A stretch of 64,000 nt of DNA from Oceanobacillus polygoni (GTDB lineage: Bacteria; Bacillota; Bacilli; Bacillales; Amphibacillaceae). The notes under the pieces are model-generated. The model saw nothing but the letters and a program-made list of their open reading frames with translations. It was not told where the DNA came from and ran no database searches. Where the stretch lies: positions 174,511 to 238,510 of the forward strand of contig NZ_PIJY01000045.1 of assembly GCF_008304605.1 (NCBI RefSeq), in the 5' to 3' direction. Shown here piece after piece: positions 56,032 to 64,000 of this stretch; position 1 is the first letter of the stretch; each line of letters opens with the position of its first letter. The position numbers and the translations under genes were made by a program.

Positions 56032-58743
56032 ATGACGAATCAAAATGTATTTAACGCTAAAAAGCAATTTGAATCGAAAGGCAAGACGTATAATTATTAT
56101 CGTCTAAAAAGCTTGGAAGAAGCTGGAATCGGTAAAGTGGGGCGTTTACCTTTTTCAATCCGTGTACTATTAGAATCCCTATTACGTCAGCATGACGGAC
56201 ATCAAATCAAAAATGAACATGTTGAAGCACTTGCAAAGTGGGGTACAAAAGATGGAGAAGGAGTCGATGTTCCTTTTAAGCCATCTCGAGTTATTTTACA
56301 GGATTTTACTGGGGTACCCGCAGTTGTTGACCTTGCTTCACTTCGAAAAGCAATGGTCGACCTTGGTGGGGAACCGGATAAAATCAATCCAGAAGTTCCA
56401 GTTGATTTAGTTATTGACCACTCTGTACAGGTCGATCAGTATGGTACAGCTAATGCGCTTCAAGCAAATATGGACTTGGAATTTGAACGAAATGCAGAAC
56501 GTTATGAGTTTTTGAACTGGGCACAGAAAGCATTTGATAACTATCGTGCTGTTCCTCCAGCAACTGGTATCGTTCACCAAGTTAACTTAGAGTATATTGC
56601 GAATGTGGTTCATGGTATAGAAAATGATGCTGGTGAATACGATGCTTATCCGGACACACTTGTTGGAACAGACTCTCACACCACGATGATTAACGGTTTA
56701 GGTGTTCTTGGATGGGGTGTTGGTGGTATTGAAGCTGAGGCTGGAATGCTTGGGCAGCCATCTTATTTCCCAGCACCTGAAGTAATTGGTGTTAAATTTA
56801 CGGGAAGCTTTCCAAATGGAACTACTGCAACTGATTTAGCATTAAAAGTAACACAGGTTCTTCGTGAACAAAGTGTAGTAGGTAAATTTGTTGAATATTT
56901 CGGTCCTGGGCTACAAGATATGCCACTTGCTGACCGTGCTACAATCTCTAATATGGCACCGGAGTATGGTGCTACTTGTGGATTCTTCCCAGTTGATGAA
57001 GAAGCTTTAAACTATCTTCGTTTAACAGGACGTAGTGAAGAGCAAATTAGCTTAGTAGAAACATATTGTAAAGAAAATAATCTTTGGTATACTCCAGATC
57101 AAGCAGATCCAGAATATACGAAGGTGATTGAGATTAATCTTTCTGACTTAGAGCCGAATCTATCTGGACCAAAACGTCCACAGGATTTAATTTCTTTATC
57201 CAATATGAAAAAGGAATTTAATAAAGCAATCACTGCTCCTGAAGGAAACCAAGGGTTTGGCCTAGACAAATCCGAGTTTGATAAAGAAGTGATTGTACAG
57301 CATTCAAATGGAGCTACTTCTACCATGAAAACTGGTGCGCTTGCTATCGCAGCGATTACATCTTGTACGAATACATCTAACCCATATGTAATGCTTGGTG
57401 CTGGACTTGTAGCGAAAAAAGCTGTAGAAAAAGGGCTAAAGGTGCCAGAATATGTGAAAACATCATTGGCTCCAGGATCTAAAGTTGTTACACGCTACTT
57501 GGAAGATGCCGGCTTACAAACATATCTTGATCAACTAGGCTTTAACCTTGTTGGTTATGGTTGTACGACATGTATCGGTAACTCAGGTCCATTACGTGAA
57601 GAAATTGAAAAAGCGATTGTAGATAGTGATCTCATTGCTTCATCTGTTTTATCTGGTAACCGTAACTTTGAAGGGCGTATCCATCCATTAGTAAAAGCAA
57701 ACTACTTGGCTTCACCACCATTAGTTGTTGCTTATGCATTAGCTGGAACAGTAGACATTGACTTATCAAAAGAGGCACTAGGTAAAGATAAAGATGGAAA
57801 CCCTATTTACATGACTGATATTTGGCCAACAATGCAGGAAATAAAAGATGAAGTACAAAGCGTTGTTACGCCTGAAATCTTCCGTAAAGAGTATGAAGAT
57901 GTATTTTCTTCAAACGAAAAATGGAATGAAATTCAAACAACAGATGAGCCTTTGTTTGAATGGGATAGTGAATCAACGTATATTCAAAACCCACCATTCT
58001 TTGAAGGATTAGCGAAAGATGCTGGAACTGTTGAAGCACTAAACGGTTTACGTGCAATTGGATTAATCGGTGATTCTGTAACAACTGACCATATTTCACC
58101 AGCAGGTGCGATTGCTAAAGATATGCCTGCAGGGAAACACTTACAAGAAAAAGGTGTCTCACCAAGAAACTTTAACTCCTATGGGTCACGCCGTGGAAAT
58201 CATGAAATTATGATGCGTGGTACGTTTGCTAACATCCGTATTCGTAACCTGCTGGCTCCTGGTACAGAAGGTGGTTATACAACTTACTGGCCAACAGGTG
58301 AAGTAATGCCAATCTATGATGCTGCTATGAAGTATCAGCAGGATGGAACTGGACTTGTTGTTATGGGCGGTAAGGATTATGGAATGGGATCTTCTCGTGA
58401 CTGGGCAGCAAAAGGTACGAACTTGCTAGGAATTAAGACAGTTATCGCTGAAAGTTTTGAACGTATTCACCGTTCAAACCTGGTAATGATGGGTGTACTT
58501 CCATTACAGTTTGAAAAAGGTCAAAGTGCCAAGAAGCTTGGTTTAACTGGTAAAGAAACATTTAACGTAGAAGTTGATGAAAGTGTTCGTCCACTTGATT
58601 TAGTGAAGGTTACTGCAACAGATGAATCTGGTAAGGTAACAGAATTTAATGCTGTTGCACGCTTTGATAGTGATGTTGAGATTGACTACTATCGTCATGG
58701 TGGAATTCTACAAATGGTGTTACGAAATAAATTAAAAGCATAA
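56032..58743 (+). CDS. citB: Aconitate hydratase (aconitase)
   Basis: 903 aa from ATG 56032 with AAAGGGGTAA upstream; an open frame back to 55969 includes non-conserved residues. [4Fe-4S] ligands C445 (SCTNTSNP), C511 and C514 (GCTTCIGN). [10 protein letters not shown] and [20 protein letters not shown] mark the active site; the C-terminal swivel domain has [14 protein letters not shown] and [12 protein letters not shown]. It isomerises citrate to isocitrate and, as apo-enzyme, can bind RNA in Bacillus. Regulated probably by CcpC. Confidence 0.98.
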   Translation: MTNQNVFNAKKQFESKGKTYNYYRLKSLEEAGIGKVGRLPFSIRVLLESLLRQHDGHQIKNEHVEALAKWGTKDGEGVDVPFKPSRVILQDFTGVPAVVDLASLRKAMVDLGGEPDKINPEVPVDLVIDHSVQVDQYGTANALQANMDLEFERNAERYEFLNWAQKAFDNYRAVPPATGIVHQVNLEYIANVVHGIENDAGEYDAYPDTLVGTDSHTTMINGLGVLGWGVGGIEAEAGMLGQPSYFPAPEVIGVKFTGSFPNGTTATDLALKVTQVLREQSVVGKFVEYFGPGLQDMPLADRATISNMAPEYGATCGFFPVDEEALNYLRLTGRSEEQISLVETYCKENNLWYTPDQADPEYTKVIEINLSDLEPNLSGPKRPQDLISLSNMKKEFNKAITAPEGNQGFGLDKSEFDKEVIVQHSNGATSTMKTGALAIAAITSCTNTSNPYVMLGAGLVAKKAVEKGLKVPEYVKTSLAPGSKVVTRYLEDAGLQTYLDQLGFNLVGYGCTTCIGNSGPLREEIEKAIVDSDLIASSVLSGNRNFEGRIHPLVKANYLASPPLVVAYALAGTVDIDLSKEALGKDKDGNPIYMTDIWPTMQEIKDEVQSVVTPEIFRKEYEDVFSSNEKWNEIQTTDEPLFEWDSESTYIQNPPFFEGLAKDAGTVEALNGLRAIGLIGDSVTTDHISPAGAIAKDMPAGKHLQEKGVSPRNFNSYGSRRGNHEIMMRGTFANIRIRNLLAPGTEGGYTTYWPTGEVMPIYDAAMKYQQDGTGLVVMGGKDYGMGSSRDWAAKGTNLLGIKTVIAESFERIHRSNLVMMGVLPLQFEKGQSAKKLGLTGKETFNVEVDESVRPLDLVKVTATDESGKVTEFNAVARFDSDVEIDYYRHGGILQMVLRNKLKA

Positions 58744-58770
58744 GTTATACGTAATCGTAAACTTGCTAGA

Positions 58771-58806
58771 AAAATGCTCTGCTACCCTATGGCAGAGCAT
58801 TTTTTA
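58771..58806 (+). terminator. Terminator after citB
   Basis: Perfect 11-12-bp arms AAATGCTCTGC / GCAGAGCATTT and a T-tract. Confidence 0.93.
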
Positions 58807-58816
58807 TTGCAAATAA

Positions 58817-58887
58817 AATATAGAATGCGAACTACAGACAATGATGGATCGTGCGAATATCCGCCCGGAGCGATCCCAGACAGCGAT
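58817..58887. repeat. Decayed copy of the 38.8-kb repeat
   Basis: AATATAGAATGCGAACTA (58817-58834) is the exact reverse complement of 38875-38892. The block 58859-58887 matches 38813-38841 in direct orientation at 26 of 29 positions. It seems to keep the left terminal repeat and part of the core. The rest of the 316-bp gap (58888-59059) shows only the ribosome site of the next gene. Confidence 0.65.
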
Positions 58888-59059
58888 AGTTAATCAGACT
58901 CAGCAAGTAATCATTAGTCCATAGTTTCTTTCAAATATCAATCATTCATGAATATTTTAAGAACAATAACCTAATTACCTTTACAAAACATTCATAAATA
59001 CATACGATTAAGGAGAGAAGCTTGCTTAACGATGTGAGTGGTAGAGGAGGATTGGCGTC

Positions 59060-59671
59060 TTGTTTAAGAAAATTTTTGGATTAACGATGCTGCTCGTATT
59101 AATTGGTATCGTCATTGGAAATTTTATCGATCATAGAAATGAAAGCAAAATTAATGAAACTGAGGATTCAGATACGTATCTATATGATGTAACTGGTGAT
59201 ACGAATGTTAAGGGGGGAGCTATTGCCCCAGCTGAAAGTGTGGGCATTAAGCAAGGTGACCTTGCACCAGATTTTGAACTTGAAACACTAAGTGGTGATC
59301 GTTTGAAGTTATCAGAGCTTCGTGGAAAAAAAGTAATATTGAATTTTTGGGCCACATGGTGCCCGCCATGTCGAGAAGAAATGCCTGGAATGCAGCAATA
59401 TTATGAAGAGAACCAAGATGAAGTTGTTGTAGTCGCTGTTAACCTGACAGACAAAGATACGAGTGAACAAGCAGTTCATAATTTTATTGATGAGTTCGGA
59501 TTTACGTATCCGATACCGTTGGATCGTGATGGAGATATCGCGAAAGAGTATGGCGTCATTGTGGTACCTACTACTTATTTTATCGGTACGGATGGTGTAG
59601 TACAACAACCTCGGGTAGCTGGACCTTTAGAGTATGACTATATGACTGAAATGGTAGATGGTTTAAATTAA
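59060..59671 (+). CDS. yneN: Membrane-anchored thioredoxin-like protein, ResA/YneN type
   Basis: 203 aa, TTG start with GAGGAGGA about 8 nt upstream. One N-terminal membrane anchor (about 5-23), an acidic extracytoplasmic linker and a TlpA/ResA thioredoxin domain: GDLAPDFELETLSG, NFWATWCPPCREE with redox C101 and C104, and the cis-proline VVPTTYFIG. It should reduce exported thiols with electrons from CcdA, encoded 6 kb upstream. The position after citB matches B. subtilis yneN, although this protein is longer in the linker. Confidence 0.87.
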   Translation: MFKKIFGLTMLLVLIGIVIGNFIDHRNESKINETEDSDTYLYDVTGDTNVKGGAIAPAESVGIKQGDLAPDFELETLSGDRLKLSELRGKKVILNFWATWCPPCREEMPGMQQYYEENQDEVVVVAVNLTDKDTSEQAVHNFIDEFGFTYPIPLDRDGDIAKEYGVIVVPTTYFIGTDGVVQQPRVAGPLEYDYMTEMVDGLN

Positions 59672-59746
59672 TTTAATTAATTATAAAATTTGTAGAAATG
59701 GTAATACTACTTATTAGAATGTTTGTATAAAAAGGGGTGGATTACC

Positions 59747-59893
59747 ATTTCTCTTAAAAAGAAGCTACGTTTCGATGACCTCGTTGCAGAAAATCGAAAA
59801 CAGATTTTAGAAGACAGAAAACTCATGGAGCAAATTGAAGATAATTTGGACATGAGGATGCATCAGACTGTAAAGAAAGTAAGCGAAAACTAA
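59747..59893 (+). CDS. FbpB-family small basic protein with an apparent ATT start
   Basis: 48 codons. No ATG, GTG or TTG lies near the ribosome site: GGGGTGG (59734-59740) is followed 6 nt later by ATT 59747 (another ATT is at 59741). The only alternative, TTG 59723, lies upstream of the SD. The product after the start reads SLKKKLRFDDLVAENRKQIL, then LMEQIEDNLDMRM, close to the short helical FbpB (Fur-regulated basic protein B) family pattern. Initiation at ATT is known but rare (infC). It has its own terminator. A Fur box was not recognised. Confidence 0.65.
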   Translation: MSLKKKLRFDDLVAENRKQILEDRKLMEQIEDNLDMRMHQTVKKVSEN

Positions 59894-59895
59894 GA

Positions 59896-59936
59896 AAAAT
59901 GCTACTTCCTAAAATTGAAAGGAAGTAGCATTTTTT
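59896..59936 (+). terminator. Terminator after the FbpB-like ORF
   Basis: Perfect arms AAATGCTACTTCC / GGAAGTAGCATTT and a T-tract. Confidence 0.92.
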
Positions 59937-59997
59937 CGTATAGAATTTCGTTTTATTGAAAGAATAAGCCTATGTAATTTCAGAAAGGAGAATCAGC

Positions 59998-60234
59998 ATG
60001 ACAGATAAATATAATCAACAGCCAAATCCAGATGATCGTAGTGATAATGTAGAAAAAATACAAAACATGGTACACGATACAATTGAAAATTTAGAAGAAG
60101 CACATGAAACAATGCAATTCAGTTCCGGTGAAGAAAAAGAACAAATTATTGCAAAGAATAAGCGAAGAGAAGAAGCAATTGAGGGCTTTCGTGAAGAAAT
60201 AAAGGATGAGTCTCACGGGCAGCATGATCAATAA
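59998..60234 (+). CDS. tlp: Small acid-soluble spore protein Tlp
   Basis: 78 aa. NPDDRSDNVEKIQNMVHDTI followed by NLEEAHETM and KNKRREEAIEGFREEIKDE is the Tlp family pattern. A forespore protein in Bacillus, made under sigma-G/F. AAAGGAG precedes ATG 59998. The sspO and sspP genes found in this neighbourhood in B. subtilis are absent. Confidence 0.94.
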   Translation: MTDKYNQQPNPDDRSDNVEKIQNMVHDTIENLEEAHETMQFSSGEEKEQIIAKNKRREEAIEGFREEIKDESHGQHDQ

Positions 60235-60241
60235 TACAAAG

Positions 60242-60278
60242 AAAACAGTCTCAAACCATAGGAGTTTGAGACTGTTTC
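60242..60278 (+). terminator. Terminator after tlp
   Basis: Perfect 14-bp arms AAACAGTCTCAAAC / GTTTGAGACTGTTT, 7-nt loop; few T residues after. Confidence 0.85.
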
Positions 60279-60361
60279 ACTTTTTAATCGTCTCCAATCA
60301 CTTTTACTGCATAATGTGATACGATTAAGAAAGTGACAAAATTAAGGGGAAGTGAAATAAA

Positions 60362-60784
60362 TTGAAGAAAGTACGAACACCGCTAGAAGTAAGGTATCAG
60401 GAGACAGATCAAATGGGCGTTGTTTACCACGCGAATTATTTAGTGTGGTTTGAAATAGGGAGAACCAAATACATTGAAGCCCTTGGACTTAGCTACGCTG
60501 CGATGGAGAAGGATAATGCAGTAGCTCCAGTTCTCGATGCACAACTTACGTTCAAGAAGCCAATTCGATATGGGGAGGAAGCCTATGTTGAAACATGGCT
60601 AGAAGAGTATGATGGACTTCGGACGGTATATGGCTATCATATTCTAGATTCTACAGATAATATCGCTGTAAGTGGATTTACAAAGCATGCGGTCGTTAAG
60701 AAGGATTCGTTCCGCCCGATGTCATTAAGAAGATCTTTTCCAGAATGGCATCATGCTTATTCCGAACAAATAAAGGGAGAATAG
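60362..60784 (+). CDS. yneP: 4HBT-family acyl-CoA thioesterase YneP
   Basis: 140 aa, TTG start after AAGGGGAAGTGA. Hotdog fold with the 4HBT motif YQETDQMGVVYHANYLVWFE carrying the catalytic Asp, then GRTKYIEALGLSYAAME. It hydrolyses acyl-CoA thioesters; the natural substrate is unknown. yneQ begins 2 bp after the stop. Confidence 0.93.
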   Translation: MKKVRTPLEVRYQETDQMGVVYHANYLVWFEIGRTKYIEALGLSYAAMEKDNAVAPVLDAQLTFKKPIRYGEEAYVETWLEEYDGLRTVYGYHILDSTDNIAVSGFTKHAVVKKDSFRPMSLRRSFPEWHHAYSEQIKGE

Positions 60785-60786
60785 AA

Positions 60787-61086
60787 ATGGCATTTGGAAT
60801 CAAAAGAAGTGAGTTAATCGCTTGGAAGGAAAAAGTGACAAATGGCGAAATCGATTTTTTGACTCATTATTGGATAGATGAACGATTTCCAGGTTGTAAT
60901 ACGGTGACAAAAGTGGGTTGCAGTGACCTAGATAAGTTGATAGCTTGGGGGGAATGTTATGGTCTACAAGAAGAATGGATTCATCAAGATGATACCTACC
61001 CACATTTTGACTTGTTTGGTGAGCGTCAAAGCAAAATACTGCGAAAGGAAAATCAGTGGGAGCAAATAGAGCGTTTTAAATTATAA
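60787..61086 (+). CDS. yneQ: YneQ family protein
   Basis: 99 aa from ATG 60787 with GGGAGA upstream; earlier in-frame ATG 60745 lies within yneP. MAFGIKRSELIAWKEKVTNG and THYWIDERFPGCNTVTKVGC match YneQ. The sequence is rich in Trp, Cys and His but has no assigned motif. Operon with yneP. Confidence 0.9.
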   Translation: MAFGIKRSELIAWKEKVTNGEIDFLTHYWIDERFPGCNTVTKVGCSDLDKLIAWGECYGLQEEWIHQDDTYPHFDLFGERQSKILRKENQWEQIERFKL

Positions 61087-61123
61087 GCATTTAACTTTAT
61101 TATGAGTGCATACATGGAAGAAT

Positions 61124-61154
61124 AAAGGCGCTGATCGTTGATCAGCGCCTTTTA
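61124..61154. terminator. Bidirectional terminator between yneQ and yneR
   Basis: AAAGGCGCTGATC / GATCAGCGCCTTTT, perfect stem with A/T tails on both sides, between convergent genes. Confidence 0.92.
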
Positions 61155-61162
61155 AGTATTCG

Positions 61163-61450
61163 TTAAACATACTCCATAATCGGTTCATTCCGTTGCTCAT
61201 CTAAATGTACTTCTAAATTACTTTCTTCAAAATACCATGCATCAGCTTCTTCGATATAAAACGTAATATTCTCCACTTCTGTAGATGCATGAGTAGATTG
61301 GGGTTTATCTAGTTTTAATCCAAGGGAAAATCCTGGAATCTTACCACCGACTCCTCCATATCGAACGAAAAAACGTAATTGAGTTGTGTCTTTAATATCC
61401 AGTTCTTCTTTATACCATTTTGCGGCTTCCGTGCTGACTTTTAGATTCAA
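61163..61450 (-). CDS. yneR: YneR, HesB/IscA-like fold protein without cluster cysteines
   Basis: 95 aa on the minus strand, the usual YneR length. The HesB-like fold is visible in AAKWYKEELDI, LRFFVRYGGVGGKIPGFSLG and EEADAWYFEE. The three cysteines that bind Fe-S clusters in IscA are absent, as in other YneR proteins, so a scaffold role is unlikely. Function unknown. AAAGGGAGTTG precedes the start. Confidence 0.92.
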   Translation of the reverse strand: MNLKVSTEAAKWYKEELDIKDTTQLRFFVRYGGVGGKIPGFSLGLKLDKPQSTHASTEVENITFYIEEADAWYFEESNLEVHLDEQRNEPIMEYV

Positions 61451-61474
61451 TCAAGACAACTCCCTTTGTAAATA

Positions 61475-61708
61475 CTATTTGTTTTGTTTGTCCTTTTTCT
61501 CTGGTACATAGTCAACGCCACCAGGATGGAATGGGTGACATTTACTAATTCTTTTTATCGTCAAATAGGTTCCTTTTATGGCACCAAAACGTCTAAATGC
61601 TTCAAGTCCGTATTCAGAGCATGTAGGATAGAATCTGCATGTTGATGGGGTATAGGGACTAATCGCAGCTCGGTAAAATTTAATGAGCCCAATAAATAGA
61701 TATTTCAT
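61475..61708 (-). CDS. yidD: Membrane protein insertion efficiency factor YidD
   Basis: 77 aa. [20 protein letters not shown] with [15 protein letters not shown] and [13 protein letters not shown] is the full YidD signature with its three cysteines. It helps YidC insert membrane proteins. It starts 3 bp after folE2, an operon not usual in B. subtilis, where the YidD gene ytjA is elsewhere. Confidence 0.95.
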   Translation of the reverse strand: MKYLFIGLIKFYRAAISPYTPSTCRFYPTCSEYGLEAFRRFGAIKGTYLTIKRISKCHPFHPGGVDYVPEKKDKQNK

Positions 61709-61711
61709 TGT

Positions 61712-62650
61712 TTACTGCTCAGATTCAACGTTTTGCTTATCAAAGGTTATGGATGCAATAGCATCATGTAGATGAATGGACTCCTCATTTCTACAAGATA
61801 CATTAAATTTTGTAACAAAAGGCATTTCATATAAATCAGCTGCAACTAAACGCACCATATCCTCTACAAATCGAGGATTTTCATATGCTTGTTCCGTTAC
61901 CACTTTCTCATCCGGTCGTTTAAGTACGGGATGAATTCTAGCACTTGCATTACTTTCTGCTGCATGTAAGAGTACTTCCTTCCAATCTATTTTGTTTTCA
62001 TCAAAATCATCGGAGAGGGTGATGTCCATTGCCACTTCACCGCGCTGATTATGTGCGCTATACTCACTAATTTCTTTTGAGCAAGGACATAGCGTTGTAA
62101 TCAGCGCAGATAAAGATACTTCCACCGATGTACCTTTTGCTTGATTATAGGTTACTCGAATTGAAGCATTTGCATGATTTAGTCCAGCTAGATTGGAATG
62201 GGGACCTTTTCGTTCATAAAACCATGGAAATGCTACTTCCACAGTTGCATCCTTTTGTTCAAGACGCTCTGACAATTCGATAGCAAATGTTTTTAAATTA
62301 GCTAATGTGAGGCTAAAGCCTTGCTCATGGTACTGATTTAGTTGTTCCATAAATCGGCTCATATTCGTGCCTTTACTTGTATTAGCTAAACTGGATGAAA
62401 ATTTGAATGTACCTATACTTGTTTGAAATCCAGGGTTCATATTACTTTCAATGGTAATTGGATATTTAACATTGGAAATTCCAACTACATTCAAATCAAA
62501 TAGAAAATCTTTCTTTGTATTTTGTAGGTCTGCCATTTTACTCTTTTCAACAGGTTTTGTTTTTTTTGCTGGTTGGACAGAACCAAATAATTTATGTCGT
62601 TGTTCTTTCGTTGGTAATTGCTTTAGCGGGAATATTTTTGTTTCTTGCAA
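61712..62650 (-). CDS. folE2: GTP cyclohydrolase FolE2 (type IB)
   Basis: 312 aa, TTG start on the minus strand with AAAGGGGACT about 8 nt upstream. FolE2/YciA family: DLNVVGISNVKYPI, the core FPWFYERKGPHSNLAGLNH, the active-site Cys in LCPCSKEISEYSAHNQRG, and the late MVRLVAADLYEMPFV. It converts GTP to dihydroneopterin triphosphate with metals other than zinc and is induced by zinc shortage in Bacillus via Zur. A good promoter and a weak Zur-like site lie upstream. Confidence 0.95.
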   Translation of the reverse strand: MQETKIFPLKQLPTKEQRHKLFGSVQPAKKTKPVEKSKMADLQNTKKDFLFDLNVVGISNVKYPITIESNMNPGFQTSIGTFKFSSSLANTSKGTNMSRFMEQLNQYHEQGFSLTLANLKTFAIELSERLEQKDATVEVAFPWFYERKGPHSNLAGLNHANASIRVTYNQAKGTSVEVSLSALITTLCPCSKEISEYSAHNQRGEVAMDITLSDDFDENKIDWKEVLLHAAESNASARIHPVLKRPDEKVVTEQAYENPRFVEDMVRLVAADLYEMPFVTKFNVSCRNEESIHLHDAIASITFDKQNVESEQ

Positions 62651-62676
62651 AGCGATAGTCCCCTTTCAAGTTCTTA

Positions 62677-62689
62677 GGTAATGATAAGT
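62677..62689 (-). promoter_or_regulatory. Weak Zur-like site at the folE2 promoter
   Basis: GGTAATGATAAGT matches the CGTAAT-N-ATTACG core at 9 of 12 positions and overlaps the downstream side of the -10. Plausible because B. subtilis folE2 is Zur-controlled, but the match is poor. Confidence 0.3.
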
Positions 62690-62715
62690 ATACTGAATGG
62701 ATACTTATTATTCAA
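62687..62715 (-). promoter_or_regulatory. Sigma-A promoter of folE2-yidD
   Basis: On the minus strand TTGAAT (62715-62710), 17-bp spacer, TATACT (62692-62687), with the start codon 37 nt further. Confidence 0.75.
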
Positions 62716-62745
62716 TTTATTGGATTGAAATGATGATAGATGGAA

Positions 62746-63327
62746 TTACATCCATTTTATTTTTGGTTCAGTTCCATTTCGAATTCGTTTGATATTTTCT
62801 AAATGCCTATAAAAAACAAATGCTGTTAGTAGGGCTACAACAATAATCAAGCCGATATCTTTAAAGAAGATGGATACAAAAACACTAATCACTCCAGTAA
62901 TCATGGATGATAATGATACGTATTTAGAAAGATATAAAGATGATATAAAAGTTGCAATCATTATAAGAAATAGCAGTGGATATATTCCTAAAATAATGCC
63001 ACTAGATGTTGCAACAGCTTTTCCACCTTTAAATCGTGCAAAAACAGGGTACATATGCCCGATAACGGCGAAAACTCCAATAGCAAGCCGATAAATTTCC
63101 ACATCAAAGAGTAGTGGTATTAACGTTGCCGCTGTGCCTTTTAAAATATCTGCTAAGGTTACAATTATACCTGCTTTTATACCGAGTACGCGAAATGTAT
63201 TGGTAGCACCGAGATTGCCACTTCCATGCTCTCGTATATCCAGTTTATAACCAATTTTACCAACGAGCAGTGCTGATGGTATGGAGCCTAACAAATATGC
63301 AATAATAGCAAATACGATATATTCCAT
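62746..63327 (-). CDS. plsY: Acyl-phosphate glycerol-3-phosphate acyltransferase PlsY
   Basis: 193 aa on the minus strand; ATG 63327 has TAGGAA 6 nt upstream, whereas ATG 63345 has none. Multi-pass membrane enzyme with the three PlsY motifs: [29 protein letters not shown] and the glycine-rich [14 protein letters not shown]. It makes lysophosphatidic acid from acyl-phosphate. Length equals B. subtilis PlsY (YneS). Confidence 0.96.
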   Translation of the reverse strand: MEYIVFAIIAYLLGSIPSALLVGKIGYKLDIREHGSGNLGATNTFRVLGIKAGIIVTLADILKGTAATLIPLLFDVEIYRLAIGVFAVIGHMYPVFARFKGGKAVATSSGIILGIYPLLFLIMIATFISSLYLSKYVSLSSMITGVISVFVSIFFKDIGLIIVVALLTAFVFYRHLENIKRIRNGTEPKIKWM

Positions 63328-63535
63328 AAATTTTCCTACTTTCATTGTTTTAAATTAAATACGTTAATTCATTGCTGATGTAAAGTACTAGCTTTTATTT
63401 TAGCATGAACAGCTGAGATAAAGAACCTAGAATATGAACTATTATACGATATCGGTTCATGAATTAAAAATGTTTATAAAAACGAAAAGAGGGTATCACC
63501 GTAAAAGTAGACTTTGAATTATGAGGAGCAAAGCC

Positions 63536-64000
63536 ATGATCGAATTTAAAAACGTGAATAAAGTATACCCAGATGGAACGGAAGCAATTAAAGATTTTTC
63601 ATTAGAAATTAAAGAGGGGGAATTGATGACACTAATTGGGCCAAGTGGATGTGGAAAGACAACAACAATGAAAATGATTAATCGTCTCATTGATCCCACA
63701 TCAGGCTCAATCTACATAAATGGAAAAGCTATTACAGATTATAACATACACGAATTAAGATGGAATATTGGGTATGTACTTCAGCAAATCGCATTATTTC
63801 CGCATATGTCAATTGCTGAAAATATCGCGGTTGTTCCCGAAATGAAGAAATGGAAAAAGCAAGAAATTGTAAGTAGAAGTCACGACCTCTTGGATATGGT
63901 TGGGTTGGATCCATCTACATTCGGGAATCGAATGCCGGGAGAGCTTTCCGGAGGACAACAGCAACGGATTGGCGTTATTCGTGCACTCGCTGCCGATCCG
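63536..64000 (+). CDS. ABC transporter ATP-binding protein, quaternary-amine/osmoprotectant type (3' end outside window)
   Basis: ATG 63536 with GAGGAG upstream; 155 codons are visible before the window ends. Walker A GPSGCGKT at residues 35-42, the Q-loop in YVLQQIALFPHMSIAENIA and the signature LSGGQQQRIGVIRALAADP. MKMINRLIDPTSGSIYINGK and the LQQIALFPHM segment are typical of OpuCA/OpuBA/ProV-type glycine betaine or carnitine transporters, which carry C-terminal CBS domains not visible here. In B. subtilis parE follows plsY's neighbour, so this transporter is a local insertion. An ATGAAC / GTTCAT dyad lies upstream at about 63434-63460. Confidence 0.85.
   Translation, partial: MIEFKNVNKVYPDGTEAIKDFSLEIKEGELMTLIGPSGCGKTTTMKMINRLIDPTSGSIYINGKAITDYNIHELRWNIGYVLQQIALFPHMSIAENIAVVPEMKKWKKQEIVSRSHDLLDMVGLDPSTFGNRMPGELSGGQQQRIGVIRALAADP

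Noticed and set aside
58907-59059. Small ORF starting at TTG 59022 before yneN
   Set aside because: About 20 codons, no conserved pattern, and it overlaps the yneN start region in another frame.

Overview
The window is AT-rich chromosomal DNA of a spore-forming Bacillaceae member. An Oceanobacillus/Virgibacillus-type organism fits best, but this is inferred from gene content and order; no sequence search was run. Many sporulation genes are present (dpaA/dpaB, spoIIIE, spoVS, cotE, spoVK, sirA, tlp). Gene order closely follows the Bacillus subtilis ylxY-to-spoIIIE and ymfC-to-yneS regions. Strong Shine-Dalgarno (SD) sites and TTG/GTG starts decide many of the 5' ends given here. No rRNA, tRNA, CRISPR array, prophage or insertion sequence with a transposase was seen.

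Layout. 1-9.8 kb: the 3' part of ylxY, the M16 peptidase mlpA, ymxH, a secreted LysM-3D protein, then the dipicolinate/diaminopimelate block (dpaA, dpaB, asd, dapG, dapA), tepA and ylzJ. 9.9-24.2 kb: spoIIIE, the GntR regulator ymfC, a complete nucleoside ABC transporter (nupNOPQ), the M16 pair ymfF/ymfH, ymfI, ymfJ, ymfK and rodZ. 24.4-38.3 kb: pgsA, cinA, recA, rny, ymdB, spoVS, miaB, ricA, cotE, mutS, mutL. 38.3-39.0 kb: a repeat island without genes. 39.0-46.7 kb: a Dps-like gene, miaA, hfq, spoVK, hflX, ynbB, glnR, glnA. 47-54.4 kb: lexA divergent from a 31-codon SOS-controlled ORF and yneB, then ynzC, tkt, sirA, yneF, ccdA, ccdC, and yneK on the minus strand. 54.7-64 kb: an orphan PAS histidine kinase, citB, a ResA-like thioredoxin, an FbpB-like micro-ORF with an apparent ATT start, tlp, yneP, yneQ; yneR, yidD, folE2 and plsY on the minus strand; and the start of a quaternary-amine-type ABC ATPase cut by the window end.

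How the genes work together. The dpa-asd-dapG-dapA block makes aspartate semialdehyde and dihydrodipicolinate, and DpaAB oxidises the latter to dipicolinic acid for the spore core. recA, lexA, the micro-ORF and yneB form an SOS group with visible LexA boxes. glnR-glnA carries two GlnR boxes on a near-consensus promoter. citB has a CcpC-type dyad, and sirA a perfect Spo0A box on a promoter with a long spacer. rny, ricA, ymdB, hfq and miaB are RNA-level functions.

The most unusual points are the micro-ORF in the yneA position, the ATT-initiated FbpB-like ORF, the structured glnR-glnA spacer with a 49-codon ORF, and several MITE-like intergenic repeats, two of which share an 18-bp end sequence.
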